7,249 nucleotides of DNA from Flavobacteriales bacterium UBA5871. Lineage in GTDB: Bacteria; Bacteroidota; Bacteroidia; Flavobacteriales_D; Crocinitomicaceae. Positions 1 to 5,907 of this stretch are shown piece after piece. A model generated the notes under the pieces. That model was not told where the DNA came from and did not search any database. It saw only the letters and a program-made list of their open reading frames with translations. The stretch's first letter is position 1, and every line of letters starts with the position of its first letter. The translations under genes and the position numbers were made by a program. The stretch covers positions 17,888 through 25,136 of the forward strand of contig DJFN01000246.1 of NCBI GenBank assembly GCA_002432085.1, in the 5' to 3' direction.

Positions 1-2863
1 GGATGAATCCGTTTGTAGGGAACACGCGCAGCAAACGACCGTTGTTTTCGATCATGTTCGCATCGTCTTTCACAAACGCCATTGCTTCTTTCAGCGGCAT
101 ATAATCCCATGGTGCTTCCCATGCTTCAACGATCTGCTGGATCTGCTCCATTACTTTCTGGTCGCCTTTGATCAGCTGGTTGCTGTAGCCGGAGAATACT
201 TCACCGATGGCATTGCTCATGTCTTCTACCACAGAGTAAGTAGCAGAATCGGCACCAACGCGGAATTTCGCTTTGATAGCTTCGAGTCGGGAAGCAGTTG
301 AAGCGTCTGTACCTGTCAGGGAACCGAGCATCGCAGCTGTTCCGTCACGGAATTGCGTATAGGATTGTACAAAGGCTTCCTTGTTGTATTTCACTTTCAG
401 GTCGAAGGCTTTTGCCAGCGCATCACGGTTGATTCCGCTGTGCGACAGGTTCAGCAAGCTGGCGAAGAACACCTGCTCGGTATTTCCGGCACCTGCCAGG
501 ATCTGGTCTTCGCGGAACGTGATCGGAAGCGGATCGGAATCGTAGGCTTTCATCTTCATCTGCTCGGTGTACCAGTCGGTCTGCATAAGGCTCAGGTTAC
601 AAACACGAACGTCTGTGCGCTTGCCTTCCACTTCCTGGTAGTACCACAGCGGGAAGGTGTCGTTATCACCGGCGGTGAAGAGAATACTGTTTTTAGCGCA
701 CGACATCAGGTAGTTGTGTGCCAGGTCGCGGGCTGAAGTCTTGCCGCTGCGGTCGTGGTCATCCCAGCCTTGCTGTGCCATCAGGAACGGTACAATGAGG
801 GCGATGATCGTAGCGAATCCGGCACCGGCAGCTTGGTTTTTGACGACTTTTCGCAATCCATACATGATACCGAGCAGCAATGCCGCAAGTACAAAGATCA
901 CGAGCCACGATTTGAATGTAGCAACGCCCATTACGAGGAAAATCACGGCACCGGCTCCACCGGTAATTCCGAAGAGACGCCATTCTTCCTTGCCGAAATT
1001 CTTGTAGGCTTCGTACATGGCTAGCACACCTATACCGATCCACATGGCAAAGGCATAGAACGAAGCGGCGAAAGCGTAATCACGCTCACGTGGCTCGAGC
1101 GGCTTCTGGTTCAGGTAAATGATAATCGCGACTCCTGTAAAGAGGAAGGTCAGCAATACGATAAACGCATCTTTCGGCTTGCGGTAGAAGTGGAACAGCA
1201 TTCCGATCAGACCAAGCACGAGTGGCAGGAAGAAGAATTTGTTGTGCGAATGATTGTCGGCGGTAAACTGCGGCAGGTTTTCCTGGTTCCCGAGTCGGTC
1301 GCTGTCGACGAAGTTGATGCCGGAAATCCAGTTTCCTCGCATATCGTCGCCATGTCCGCGAATGTCGTTCTGGCGGCCGGAGAAGTTCCACATGAAGTAG
1401 CGCCAGTACATCCAGTTCATCTGGTAGCGGAACATATAGGTCATGTTTTCACCGAAGGTTGGCAGGCGAAGGCCATCGGCACCATCGCCTCGCTCGTCTT
1501 CATAGCCTGACCACTCTTTGTATTTGGCAATTTTATTCGGCTCGGCGCTCCAGTACATACGTGGCAGGAAAGTGTTCTGCTCGTAACGCGGCACTTGTCC
1601 GATACGGATGTTTTCGTTGGAAACGAAGTATTTTTCAACTACTTCATAGCCCGCGCCCAATGATTTCGCGTAAGCTTTTGCATCTTCTTCCGCCTTAAAG
1701 CCTTTCATATCAACGCCTCCGCGCTCAACCACGAAACGACGCAGGTAGAACGGTGCGAGATCGCCAAATCCGTCTTCAGCCGGCTTGGAGTTCCAGTAAG
1801 GTCCGTAAAGCAATGGCGCGCTTCCGTATTGGTCACGCTTCAGGTAGGAGTGAAGCGTTACAAGGTTTTCCGGGTCGTTTTCGTCGAGCGGTGTGTTGGC
1901 GTTTGAACGGATCACGATCACGGCAAAAGATCCGTAGCCGATCAGCAACACGATAAGGCTCCAGAGTCCTGTGCTCAGAACAGGCTTGTTCTTGCGGTTC
2001 GCGTAGCGCAAACCGTAAATGAATCCGGCGATCAGCAGCAGCAGGAAGAAAATTGTTCCGGAATAGAACGGCAATCCAAGTGAGTTCACAAAGCCTACTT
2101 CAAAGGTCGAAGCGAGTGCAACCGTCCCCGGAATAACACCTTCCTGGATGAATCCAAGCAAAACAACGGAAATCAGACCTGTAATCAGGAAACCTTTGAC
2201 ATTGGTTTTATCCCAGTAATTGAAGTAAATCAGGTAAACGAGGGCCGGGATCACGAGGAGTCCGAGTAAGTGAACACCGATAGCAAGTCCGAGGAGGAAC
2301 ATGATCAATACAATCCAGCGCATCGGGCTGCGGTCCGGAGCAAGCTCTTTGTGCTTGATAGCCATCATTTCTTCGTCCCATTTCAGAATGGCCCAGAAAA
2401 TGGCAGCGGTAAACAAAGACGACATTGCATATACTTCCCCTTCAACAGCGGAGAACCAGAATGAATCGGAGAACGTGTAAGCCAAGGCTCCTACGACACC
2501 GCTTCCCAGTACGGCAATCTGGTCGGCGAATGACCACTCACGCTTATCACGCTGAACGATCTTCTTGCCCAGCATGGTAATCGACCAGAACATAAACAGG
2601 ATCGTGAACGAGCTGCTCAGTGCAGAAAGTCGGTTGATCCACATGGCAACATGCTCAGGGTCGGCAAAGAACGAGAACAAACGTCCAAGCACCATGAAAA
2701 GCGGCGCACCCGGAGGGTGACCAACTTCGAGCTTATAAGCAGCTGTAATATACTCGCCACAGTCCCACAAACTGGAAGTATCTTCGATCGTCATGAAATA
2801 AACGGTAGTGGCGATCAGAAAGACTGCCCAGCCAACCAGGTTGTTGAGTTTGTTATATTGCAT
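1..2863 (-). CDS. DUF2723 family GT-C-type multi-pass membrane protein, partial (3' end outside window)
   Basis: A single open frame of 954 codons runs without a stop from the ATG at 2863 to the window edge. The N-terminus is the DUF2723 (PF11028) signature: one membrane helix (about residues 8-26), then an acidic loop with WDCGEY (33-38) and GHPPGAPLF (48-56), the region where GT-C enzymes keep their catalytic acids. More hydrophobic stretches follow at about 113-160, 178-212 and 240-315. Hallmarks of the Bacteroidota form are the loop NANTPLDENDPEN (about 320-335), PRERDYAFAASFYAF (about 590-605) and GDNDTFPLWYYQEVEG (about 725-742). Known family: the eukaryotic relative TMEM260 is a protein O-mannosyltransferase; Bacteroidota members are commonly annotated as membrane glycosyltransferases of unproven substrate. 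Protein O-glycosylation at the cytoplasmic membrane is therefore an inference. I know complete homologues as roughly 1000-1100 residues, so only the C-terminal tail should be missing. The start is supported by the family motif beginning about 30 residues in. Confidence 0.93.
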   Translation of the reverse strand, partial: MQYNKLNNLVGWAVFLIATTVYFMTIEDTSSLWDCGEYITAAYKLEVGHPPGAPLFMVLGRLFSFFADPEHVAMWINRLSALSSSFTILFMFWSITMLGKKIVQRDKREWSFADQIAVLGSGVVGALAYTFSDSFWFSAVEGEVYAMSSLFTAAIFWAILKWDEEMMAIKHKELAPDRSPMRWIVLIMFLLGLAIGVHLLGLLVIPALVYLIYFNYWDKTNVKGFLITGLISVVLLGFIQEGVIPGTVALASTFEVGFVNSLGLPFYSGTIFFLLLLIAGFIYGLRYANRKNKPVLSTGLWSLIVLLIGYGSFAVIVIRSNANTPLDENDPENLVTLHSYLKRDQYGSAPLLYGPYWNSKPAEDGFGDLAPFYLRRFVVERGGVDMKGFKAEEDAKAYAKSLGAGYEVVEKYFVSNENIRIGQVPRYEQNTFLPRMYWSAEPNKIAKYKEWSGYEDERGDGADGLRLPTFGENMTYMFRYQMNWMYWRYFMWNFSGRQNDIRGHGDDMRGNWISGINFVDSDRLGNQENLPQFTADNHSHNKFFFLPLVLGLIGMLFHFYRKPKDAFIVLLTFLFTGVAIIIYLNQKPLEPRERDYAFAASFYAFAMWIGIGVLAMYEAYKNFGKEEWRLFGITGGAGAVIFLVMGVATFKSWLVIFVLAALLLGIMYGLRKVVKNQAAGAGFATIIALIVPFLMAQQGWDDHDRSGKTSARDLAHNYLMSCAKNSILFTAGDNDTFPLWYYQEVEGKRTDVRVCNLSLMQTDWYTEQMKMKAYDSDPLPITFREDQILAGAGNTEQVFFASLLNLSHSGINRDALAKAFDLKVKYNKEAFVQSYTQFRDGTAAMLGSLTGTDASTASRLEAIKAKFRVGADSATYSVVEDMSNAIGEVFSGYSNQLIKGDQKVMEQIQQIVEAWEAPWDYMPLKEAMAFVKDDANMIENNGRLLRVFPTNGFI

Positions 2864-2882
2864 GTTAGTCAATGTTTCACTG

Positions 2883-2890
2883 CGAAATTA
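2883..2890 (-). promoter_or_regulatory. possible -7 element for the DUF2723 gene
   Basis: On the minus strand this reads TAATTTCG, one mismatch from the Bacteroidota -7 consensus TAnnTTTG, and lies 20 bases before the ATG at 2863. No convincing TTTG -33 element is present at the right distance, so this is only a candidate. It would give a leader of about 14 bases. Confidence 0.3.
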
Positions 2891-2908
2891 AAAATATTTG
2901 CCATAAAA

Positions 2909-2967
2909 GCCGGATAGAATCCGAATGCCTGCTTTTCAAGACGCTGTTCTTCACGGATTCGTCCGGC
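2909..2967. repeat. long interrupted dyad in the spacer upstream of the DUF2723 gene
   Basis: The arms 2909-2923 (GCCGGATAGAATCCG) and 2954-2967 (CGGATTCGTCCGGC) are inverted copies. They make two 6-bp helices, GCCGGA/TCCGGC and AATCCG/CGGATT, separated by a 3x2 internal loop, around a 30-base spacer. It lies about 45 bases before the DUF2723 start and just upstream of the candidate -7 box. It could be an operator or an RNA structure if transcription starts further out. Together with the promoter elements this is all I see in the 319-base gap between the DUF2723 start and the tRNA. Confidence 0.5.
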
Positions 2968-3135
2968 TATGACAGTAAAATGATTGAAAACGAAAGACGT
3001 AACCGGGTATTGCCAATCACGCTAACTACAGAGACGAAAAGCAGTTGGTAGCTGCGACGGGCTGTCCTGCCTGAAACTCCATTCCGTTTTTTTTGAAATT
3101 TTGTTCCGATCGATTTCTTTTTTCAGGGAAAGGTG

Positions 3136-3143
3136 TATATTTG
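3136..3143 (+). promoter_or_regulatory. -7 promoter element of the tRNA-Gln gene
   Basis: TATATTTG is an exact match to the Bacteroidota -7 consensus TAnnTTTG, 39 bases before the first base of the mature tRNA. Upstream is a T-rich tract (3114-3123) but no clear TTTG at 19-20 bases, so the -33 element is weak. The predicted start near 3149 leaves a 5' leader of about 33 bases to be removed by RNase P. Confidence 0.65.
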
Positions 3144-3145
3144 CA

Positions 3146-3185
3146 CCCGTCTACCGAAAGGCAGGCCCGTCTACGGACAGACTGA
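3146..3185 (+). repeat. two imperfect 20-bp tandem copies in the tRNA leader
   Basis: Positions 3146-3165 and 3166-3185 both begin with CCCGTCTAC and agree at 15 of 20 positions. The second copy runs into the first three bases of the tRNA. The segment CCGTCTACGG (3167-3176) can form a small hairpin just before the tRNA 5' end. Function unknown; it may be leftover of a short duplication. Confidence 0.45.
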
Positions 3186-3255
3186 CCCATGGTGTAACTG
3201 GCAACACGTCTGATTTTGGTTCAGAAGAGTCTAGGTTCGAGCCCTAGTGGGTCAA
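3183..3255 (+). tRNA. tRNA-Gln (anticodon TTG)
   Basis: A full cloverleaf can be drawn by hand. The acceptor stem TGACCCA (3183-3189) pairs fully with TGGGTCA (3248-3254). The D stem GTGT (3192-3195) pairs with ACAC (3204-3207) around AACTGGCA. The anticodon stem TCTGA (3209-3213) pairs with TCAGA (3221-3225) around loop TTTTGGT, giving anticodon TTG at 3216-3218, which reads CAA (Gln). The variable loop is AGAGT. The T stem CTAGG (3231-3235) pairs with CCTAG (3243-3247) around TTCGAGC. The U1-A72 first pair is typical for tRNA-Gln. The discriminator base is A3255 and CCA is not encoded, so CCA must be added after processing. Confidence 0.96.
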
Positions 3256-3303
3256 CAAAAGAAAAAGGCATTTTGCGATAAGCAAGATGCCTTTTTCTTT
3301 TGT
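3255..3303 (+). terminator. intrinsic terminator of tRNA-Gln
   Basis: The arms 3255-3276 and 3282-3303 are inverted copies of 22 bases with a single G-U wobble, closing a 5-base GATAA loop. The inner part is GC-containing (GGCATTTTGC / GCAAGATGCC) and is followed by the T-rich tract TTTTTCTTTTGT. It starts at the last base of the tRNA, so the transcript ends almost directly behind the mature 3' end. Confidence 0.85.
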
Positions 3304-3568
3304 CCCTGTTCTCTCACTCTCACACTGCTCTTATGTTGTTAGCAATGCCTTTTCTTTTGCAGTGTGAGGTTCGGGAGCGGAGTGTGGACTAATTTTCCCT
3401 CAAGACTCGCTCTCACACTCACACTAAACAGTCGCTTTTCTTTTTGAGTGTGAGAAGCGAGAGCGGAGTGTGGACGTCTAGTGTTTCTGTCCCTCTTCTC
3501 TCACACTCGCTCTTAATTGGTGCCTTTTTCTTGAGTGTGAGATTCGAGTGTGAAGTGCGCAGCTTCAC
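3303..3568. repeat. three imperfect hairpin-forming tandem repeats of about 86-93 bp
   Basis: The stretch between the tRNA terminator and the zinc-ribbon gene has no credible gene. It holds three related units (about 3303-3389, 3390-3475, 3476-3568). Each has inverted arms around a T-rich core: CTCACACTGC 3319-3328 with GCAGTGTGAG 3359-3368; CTCACACTCA 3412-3421 with TGAGTGTGAG 3445-3454, extended by CTCGCT/AGCGAG past a one-base bulge; CTCACACTC 3500-3508 with GAGTGTGAG 3533-3541. Units 1 and 2 share GAGCGGAGTGTGGAC exactly (3375-3389, 3461-3475; period 86). The cores GCCTTTTCTTTTG, CGCTTTTCTTTTTG and GCCTTTTTCTTG recur at 88-base spacing. The location between converging transcripts resembles REP/BIME-type intergenic repeats of other bacteria; no known family is recognised. 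Confidence 0.75.
3550..3568 (-). terminator. hairpin abutting the stop codon of the zinc-ribbon gene
   Basis: GTGAAG (3550-3555) pairs with CTTCAC (3563-3568) around a 7-base loop, directly behind the TGA at 3571-3569 on the minus strand. No T tract follows, so intrinsic termination is doubtful; it may instead protect the mRNA 3' end or belong to the repeat block. Confidence 0.3.
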
Positions 3569-3835
3569 TCAAAAATCAAACAAATCCCCTAAGAAACCAC
3601 CTTTTTTCTTCTTGTGCTGCTGATGAGATTGTTCTCCTCGTTTGTCGTCTTTGTAATCTTTGTGTGAATCGTAATCCTTGCGTGAATCGCTTTGACTAAA
3701 TTGATTGGAACGCTCGATGATTTTATCCAGCTCGCCCCGGTCGAGCCAAACGCCCCGGCATCCCGGACAATAATCGATTTCAACACCGTTTCGGTCGCTC
3801 ATCACTAATTCTCTATCGCAGTTTGGACATTTCAT
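3569..3835 (-). CDS. small TFIIB-type zinc-ribbon protein (zf-TFIIB, PF13453)
   Basis: This 88-residue protein starts with the zinc ribbon MKCPNC (Cys3, Cys6) and continues with YCPGC (Cys23, Cys26) and RGVWLDRGELDKI (27-39), the exact signature of the zf-TFIIB family. Four cysteines should bind one zinc ion. The rest is a low-complexity, very hydrophilic tail: Ser/Asp/Lys/His rich from about 43 to 74, with HKKKK, then a short C-terminal GGFLGDLFDF. That last hydrophobic stub is often seen in this family and may be a docking or self-association patch (inference). The protein has no signal peptide and is presumably cytosolic. Molecular function is not established for the family. The gene is monocistronic, with its own promoter at 3857-3888 and the operon terminator at 3922-3944 behind it. 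The start is the only in-frame ATG before the ribbon. Confidence 0.9.
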   Translation of the reverse strand: MKCPNCDRELVMSDRNGVEIDYCPGCRGVWLDRGELDKIIERSNQFSQSDSRKDYDSHKDYKDDKRGEQSHQQHKKKKGGFLGDLFDF

Positions 3836-3856
3836 GAGTTAAATTTTTTGTTTTTC

Positions 3857-3888
3857 CTAAGATACCAATGAATCGCCGTAACGCCAAA
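3857..3888 (-). promoter_or_regulatory. promoter of the zinc-ribbon gene
   Basis: On the minus strand TTTG (3888-3885) is followed after exactly 20 bases by TATCTTAG (3864-3857), one mismatch from TAnnTTTG. This is the Bacteroidota sigma-A spacing. The -7 box lies 21 bases before the ATG at 3835. An AGGA just downstream is too far from the ATG to be a normal ribosome binding site. Confidence 0.65.
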
Positions 3889-3921
3889 CAATAAAGGGAG
3901 TTTAGGATTATTTTCCTGCAC

Positions 3922-3944
3922 AAAAAAGGAGAGCACAACTCCCC
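3922..3944 (-). terminator. intrinsic terminator of the arsR-SRPBCC-DUF998-DUF4287 operon
   Basis: Read on the minus strand, GGGGAG (3944-3939) pairs with CTCTCC (3933-3928), with one G-U pair, around the loop TTGTG; six T residues (3927-3922) follow at once. It sits 78 bases behind the DUF4287 stop codon and before the promoter of the zinc-ribbon gene, separating the two transcripts. Confidence 0.75.
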
Positions 3945-3978
3945 TCAGCATATCCAAACTCTTGCCACAGAATAAATT

Positions 3979-4005
3979 CCTCTCAGAATCCCTCTGATCG
4001 TGAGG
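3979..4005 (-). terminator. weak secondary hairpin behind the DUF4287 gene
   Basis: CCTC (3979-3982) with GAGG (4002-4005) and TCAGA (3983-3987) with TCTGA (3993-3997) form a two-part stem with a 4-base bulge, 17 bases behind the stop codon. The tail on the minus strand is only AATTTATT. It may stabilise the mRNA 3' end rather than terminate. Confidence 0.3.
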
Positions 4006-4021
4006 TTAATGCGTTTTGCTT

Positions 4022-4234
4022 TCATTCCGTTTTTCCTTTGAACGTGGCGTAAATGGCCATCGCGTGTCCGTGACCGAGCTCGAATTCATCTTTGAGCCAG
4101 TTGGTGATCTCGGTTGCTTTCACAACCGGTGCGCCGTCTTTGTAAAAGCCTTTCTGTTCGGCCAGCTGCTTGAAATCGTCGGGCGTTTTGCCTGTTTTCG
4201 TCCGGATATTGTCAATGTATGCTTGAAAAGACAT
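4022..4234 (-). CDS. small DUF4287 domain protein
   Basis: The 70-residue protein is essentially one DUF4287 (PF14117) domain. The N-terminal MSFQAYIDNIRTKTGKTPDD (1-20) and the C-terminal LGHGHAMAIYATFKG (53-67), with the GHGHAMAIY core, are the family hallmarks; between them lies the helix-forming segment around KATEITNWLKDEFE (39-52). No biochemical function is established for the family that I can name. It has no signal peptide or membrane helix and should be cytosolic. It is the last gene of the arsR operon, starting 7 bases after the DUF998 stop, without a Shine-Dalgarno site but in an A/T-rich context, and 78 bases before the terminator. The position suggests co-expression with the SRPBCC proteins, not necessarily a shared pathway. 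Confidence 0.88.
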   Translation of the reverse strand: MSFQAYIDNIRTKTGKTPDDFKQLAEQKGFYKDGAPVVKATEITNWLKDEFELGHGHAMAIYATFKGKTE

Positions 4235-4241
4235 AGTGTTG

Positions 4242-4892
4242 TTATTGAAAGGATAAATAAATCATAGCGATCAGGACTAGCCAGCCGATGTAGCAAAGGA
4301 CCAGGAACCGGTTGGCATAGCCGTTCAAACCAATGACGCCGGCCGGAAGCGTTTCGGGAGGTTCGACGTTCGGCCCCATTGAATAACCGGCTTTTTTGAA
4401 ACCGGAAAACAACAACATCATGGTTACGATCATCAGCACTACGCTAACCCAAAGTATGTGGGCCGACGACAGAATTGACGCTTTATGCACCATCCAGTCG
4501 GGTTGTTGAACCAGGTTATAGCTCACCAGCAATGCGCCCGCAGGTAAAGTCGGCACACCCAGCGTTGAAGCAAATCCGTGGAGCTTGTGCTTTACATCGA
4601 ACAAACCGCCCATCAGCGCGCCGATTCCCGAAACAAATACCAGTACGGCGCCGAACAATGCCCATTTCGTTGTGACGATCTGCCAGAGCAAACAGGCCAG
4701 CAAAACCGAGCTGATGCACCAGAATGTGAAGAAAAAAGTCAGGATCCGTTTGTGTTTCCCCAGTGCGTATTCGCTGATCATGCGCCAGCCCGGGTGAAAT
4801 TCCGGGCTGACGAAATGCAGTATCAGCAGGCAAAGCAACGATAATGCACCGCTTACAATGGTCAGTGCCGCTAACAATGACAGGCTTTCCAT
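4242..4892 (-). CDS. DUF998 family six-helix membrane protein
   Basis: The 216-residue protein is an integral membrane protein with six hydrophobic segments, at about 5-28, 50-73, 77-98, 108-128, 140-165 and 194-215. DUF998 (PF06197) traits are visible: EFHPGWRMISEYALG (31-45) after helix 1, with the conserved SEYALG, then FDVKHKLHGFASTLGVP (98-114) between helices 3 and 4. The length fits the usual 200-220 residues. The function of the family is unknown; a transport or membrane-sensing role is possible but not shown. It starts 11 bases after the second SRPBCC gene, without an obvious Shine-Dalgarno site, and 7 bases before the DUF4287 gene, so it should be translated from the same mRNA. Its pairing with soluble SRPBCC proteins suggests a lipid- or hydrophobic-compound theme (inference). 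Confidence 0.85.
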   Translation of the reverse strand: MESLSLLAALTIVSGALSLLCLLILHFVSPEFHPGWRMISEYALGKHKRILTFFFTFWCISSVLLACLLWQIVTTKWALFGAVLVFVSGIGALMGGLFDVKHKLHGFASTLGVPTLPAGALLVSYNLVQQPDWMVHKASILSSAHILWVSVVLMIVTMMLLFSGFKKAGYSMGPNVEPPETLPAGVIGLNGYANRFLVLCYIGWLVLIAMIYLSFQ

Positions 4893-4903
4893 GATTGACA
4901 GTT

Positions 4904-5404
4904 TTAGTTGGATAGCTTTTCGAGCAATTCCTCCAGGTTCGCGATAGACATTGTAAAGCCTTCCTTGAAGCCCATTTCGATCATCTTTTCCATACGTTCA
5001 AGCGATTCATTATAAATAGAAATGCGTACGGTTGTCTTTCCGTTCTGTTCTCTGAAGGTGTGGTCCCAATCCGAACCCGGTAATTGAGGATTTTCATCTT
5101 TGTCTGCAAACGCATTGAACATTTTGAAATTGGTTTTCGGACTAATGGAAGTGTATTCCTGGATAGACCAATGCTCTTGTCCTTCCGGGCTTACCATCGC
5201 ATAAAATCGTTTTCCTCCAACCTTGAAGTCCATATATTTGGTCCTTGACCTCCACGGTTTAGGCGCCACCCATTGGTCCAGAAGCTCCGGTTTGGTAAAA
5301 GCATCCCATACCAGTGAAAGCCCAGCCTCAAATTCTCTTGTTATGATGACCGTTTTCGTCGCTTTGTCAACGGTAAAATCAAATAGCAGATTGTCTTTTT
5401 CCAT
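4904..5404 (-). CDS. SRPBCC/AHSA1 (START-like) protein, second tandem copy
   Basis: The 166-residue protein has the AHSA1-type SRPBCC fold (Activator of Hsp90 ATPase homologue 1-like, PF08327). A first strand is followed by [20 protein letters not shown] (22-41), [10 protein letters not shown] (42-51), [18 protein letters not shown] (58-75), a [11 protein letters not shown] strand (124-134), and the long C-terminal helix [21 protein letters not shown] (144-164) that covers the ligand cavity in this fold. It is the same length as its upstream neighbour and clearly a paralogue, with long shared blocks such as TKPELLDQW and [10 protein letters not shown]. The most visible change is WV in place of WW at the end of LDQW. 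Such proteins bind hydrophobic ligands or act in stress responses; no ligand can be named here. It starts 2 bases after the stop of the first copy. Confidence 0.9.
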   Translation of the reverse strand: MEKDNLLFDFTVDKATKTVIITREFEAGLSLVWDAFTKPELLDQWVAPKPWRSRTKYMDFKVGGKRFYAMVSPEGQEHWSIQEYTSISPKTNFKMFNAFADKDENPQLPGSDWDHTFREQNGKTTVRISIYNESLERMEKMIEMGFKEGFTMSIANLEELLEKLSN

Positions 5405-5406
5405 GA

Positions 5407-5907
5407 TTACCTCTTTAAGGTTAATAATTCATCCAGATTTCCAAGGGCCATTGTAAAGCCTTCTTTAAAGCCCATTTCGATGACTTTTTCCAGGTCGGCA
5501 AGGTCGTCGAATGAAACTTTCACATCGACCGTTGTCGTCTGGTCTTCCTCACTGAAGCTGTTAGTCCAGGTCATTCGCGGGAAATCCGCATTGACCGTTC
5601 CGTTTTCATCGCAGAAAGCATCGCGGCCGGAATAGTTTTCCTGCTGATTGATCGTTTCATAATCGAATCGACACCAATGTGCTTCGTTTTCCGGGCTGAT
5701 CATGGCATAGTGCCAGTAACCACCTTCGCTGAAATCCATCGATTTCGTTTTTACATGGAATGGTTTCGGCGCCCACCACTGATCGAGCAGCTCGGGTTTT
5801 GTCCAGGCGTCCCAAACCAGCTCCCGGTTGGCAGCAAATTCGCGTTGTACGTGAATGGTCTTGTTTTCCTTGTCTACGGAAAAATCAAATAAGAGATTGC
5901 GGTTCAT
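5407..5907 (-). CDS. SRPBCC/AHSA1 (START-like) protein, first tandem copy
   Basis: The 166-residue cytosolic protein carries the AHSA1/SRPBCC pattern: [20 protein letters not shown] (21-40), then [10 protein letters not shown] (41-50), [19 protein letters not shown] (57-75), a [10 protein letters not shown] strand (124-133) and the closing helix [19 protein letters not shown] (144-162). The fold forms a hydrophobic cavity; known relatives range from Hsp90 co-chaperone-like proteins to small-molecule binding proteins, often encoded beside an ArsR regulator. Its ATG overlaps the arsR stop codon as ATGA (5904-5907), a sign of translational coupling and fixed stoichiometry. The downstream paralogue follows after 2 bases, so the pair arose by tandem duplication and then diverged. 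Which ligand is bound cannot be told from the sequence. Confidence 0.92.
   Translation of the reverse strand: MNRNLLFDFSVDKENKTIHVQREFAANRELVWDAWTKPELLDQWWAPKPFHVKTKSMDFSEGGYWHYAMISPENEAHWCRFDYETINQQENYSGRDAFCDENGTVNADFPRMTWTNSFSEEDQTTTVDVKVSFDDLADLEKVIEMGFKEGFTMALGNLDELLTLKR
5410..5414 (-). promoter_or_regulatory. Shine-Dalgarno site of the second SRPBCC gene
   Basis: AGAGG lies 5 bases before the ATG at 5404 and within the last codons of the preceding gene, whose TAA is only 2 bases from that ATG. It is the clearest ribosome binding site in a window where most starts lack one, and it supports the chosen start. Confidence 0.6.

Noticed and set aside
353..736. 127-codon plus-strand frame, with several other plus-strand frames between 700 and 2920
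   Set aside because: All lie opposite the continuous 954-codon DUF2723 reading frame, which carries the conserved motifs; none has a recognisable product.
2869..3021. 50-codon protein-like minus-strand frame ending TGA 5 bases before the DUF2723 ATG
   Set aside because: It has an upstream TAG at 3022-3024 and no ATG, GTG or TTG start until its 40th codon, and it overlaps the dyad. A decayed gene remnant is possible but I cannot support it.
3303..3568. CRISPR array
   Set aside because: The repeats are long, imperfect, internally palindromic and lack unique spacers of constant length; no cas genes are nearby.
3896..3943. GGGAGTT/AACTCCC dyad as operon terminator
   Set aside because: Its loop is 34 bases and it contains the better hairpin at 3922-3944, which has a 5-base loop followed by six T residues.
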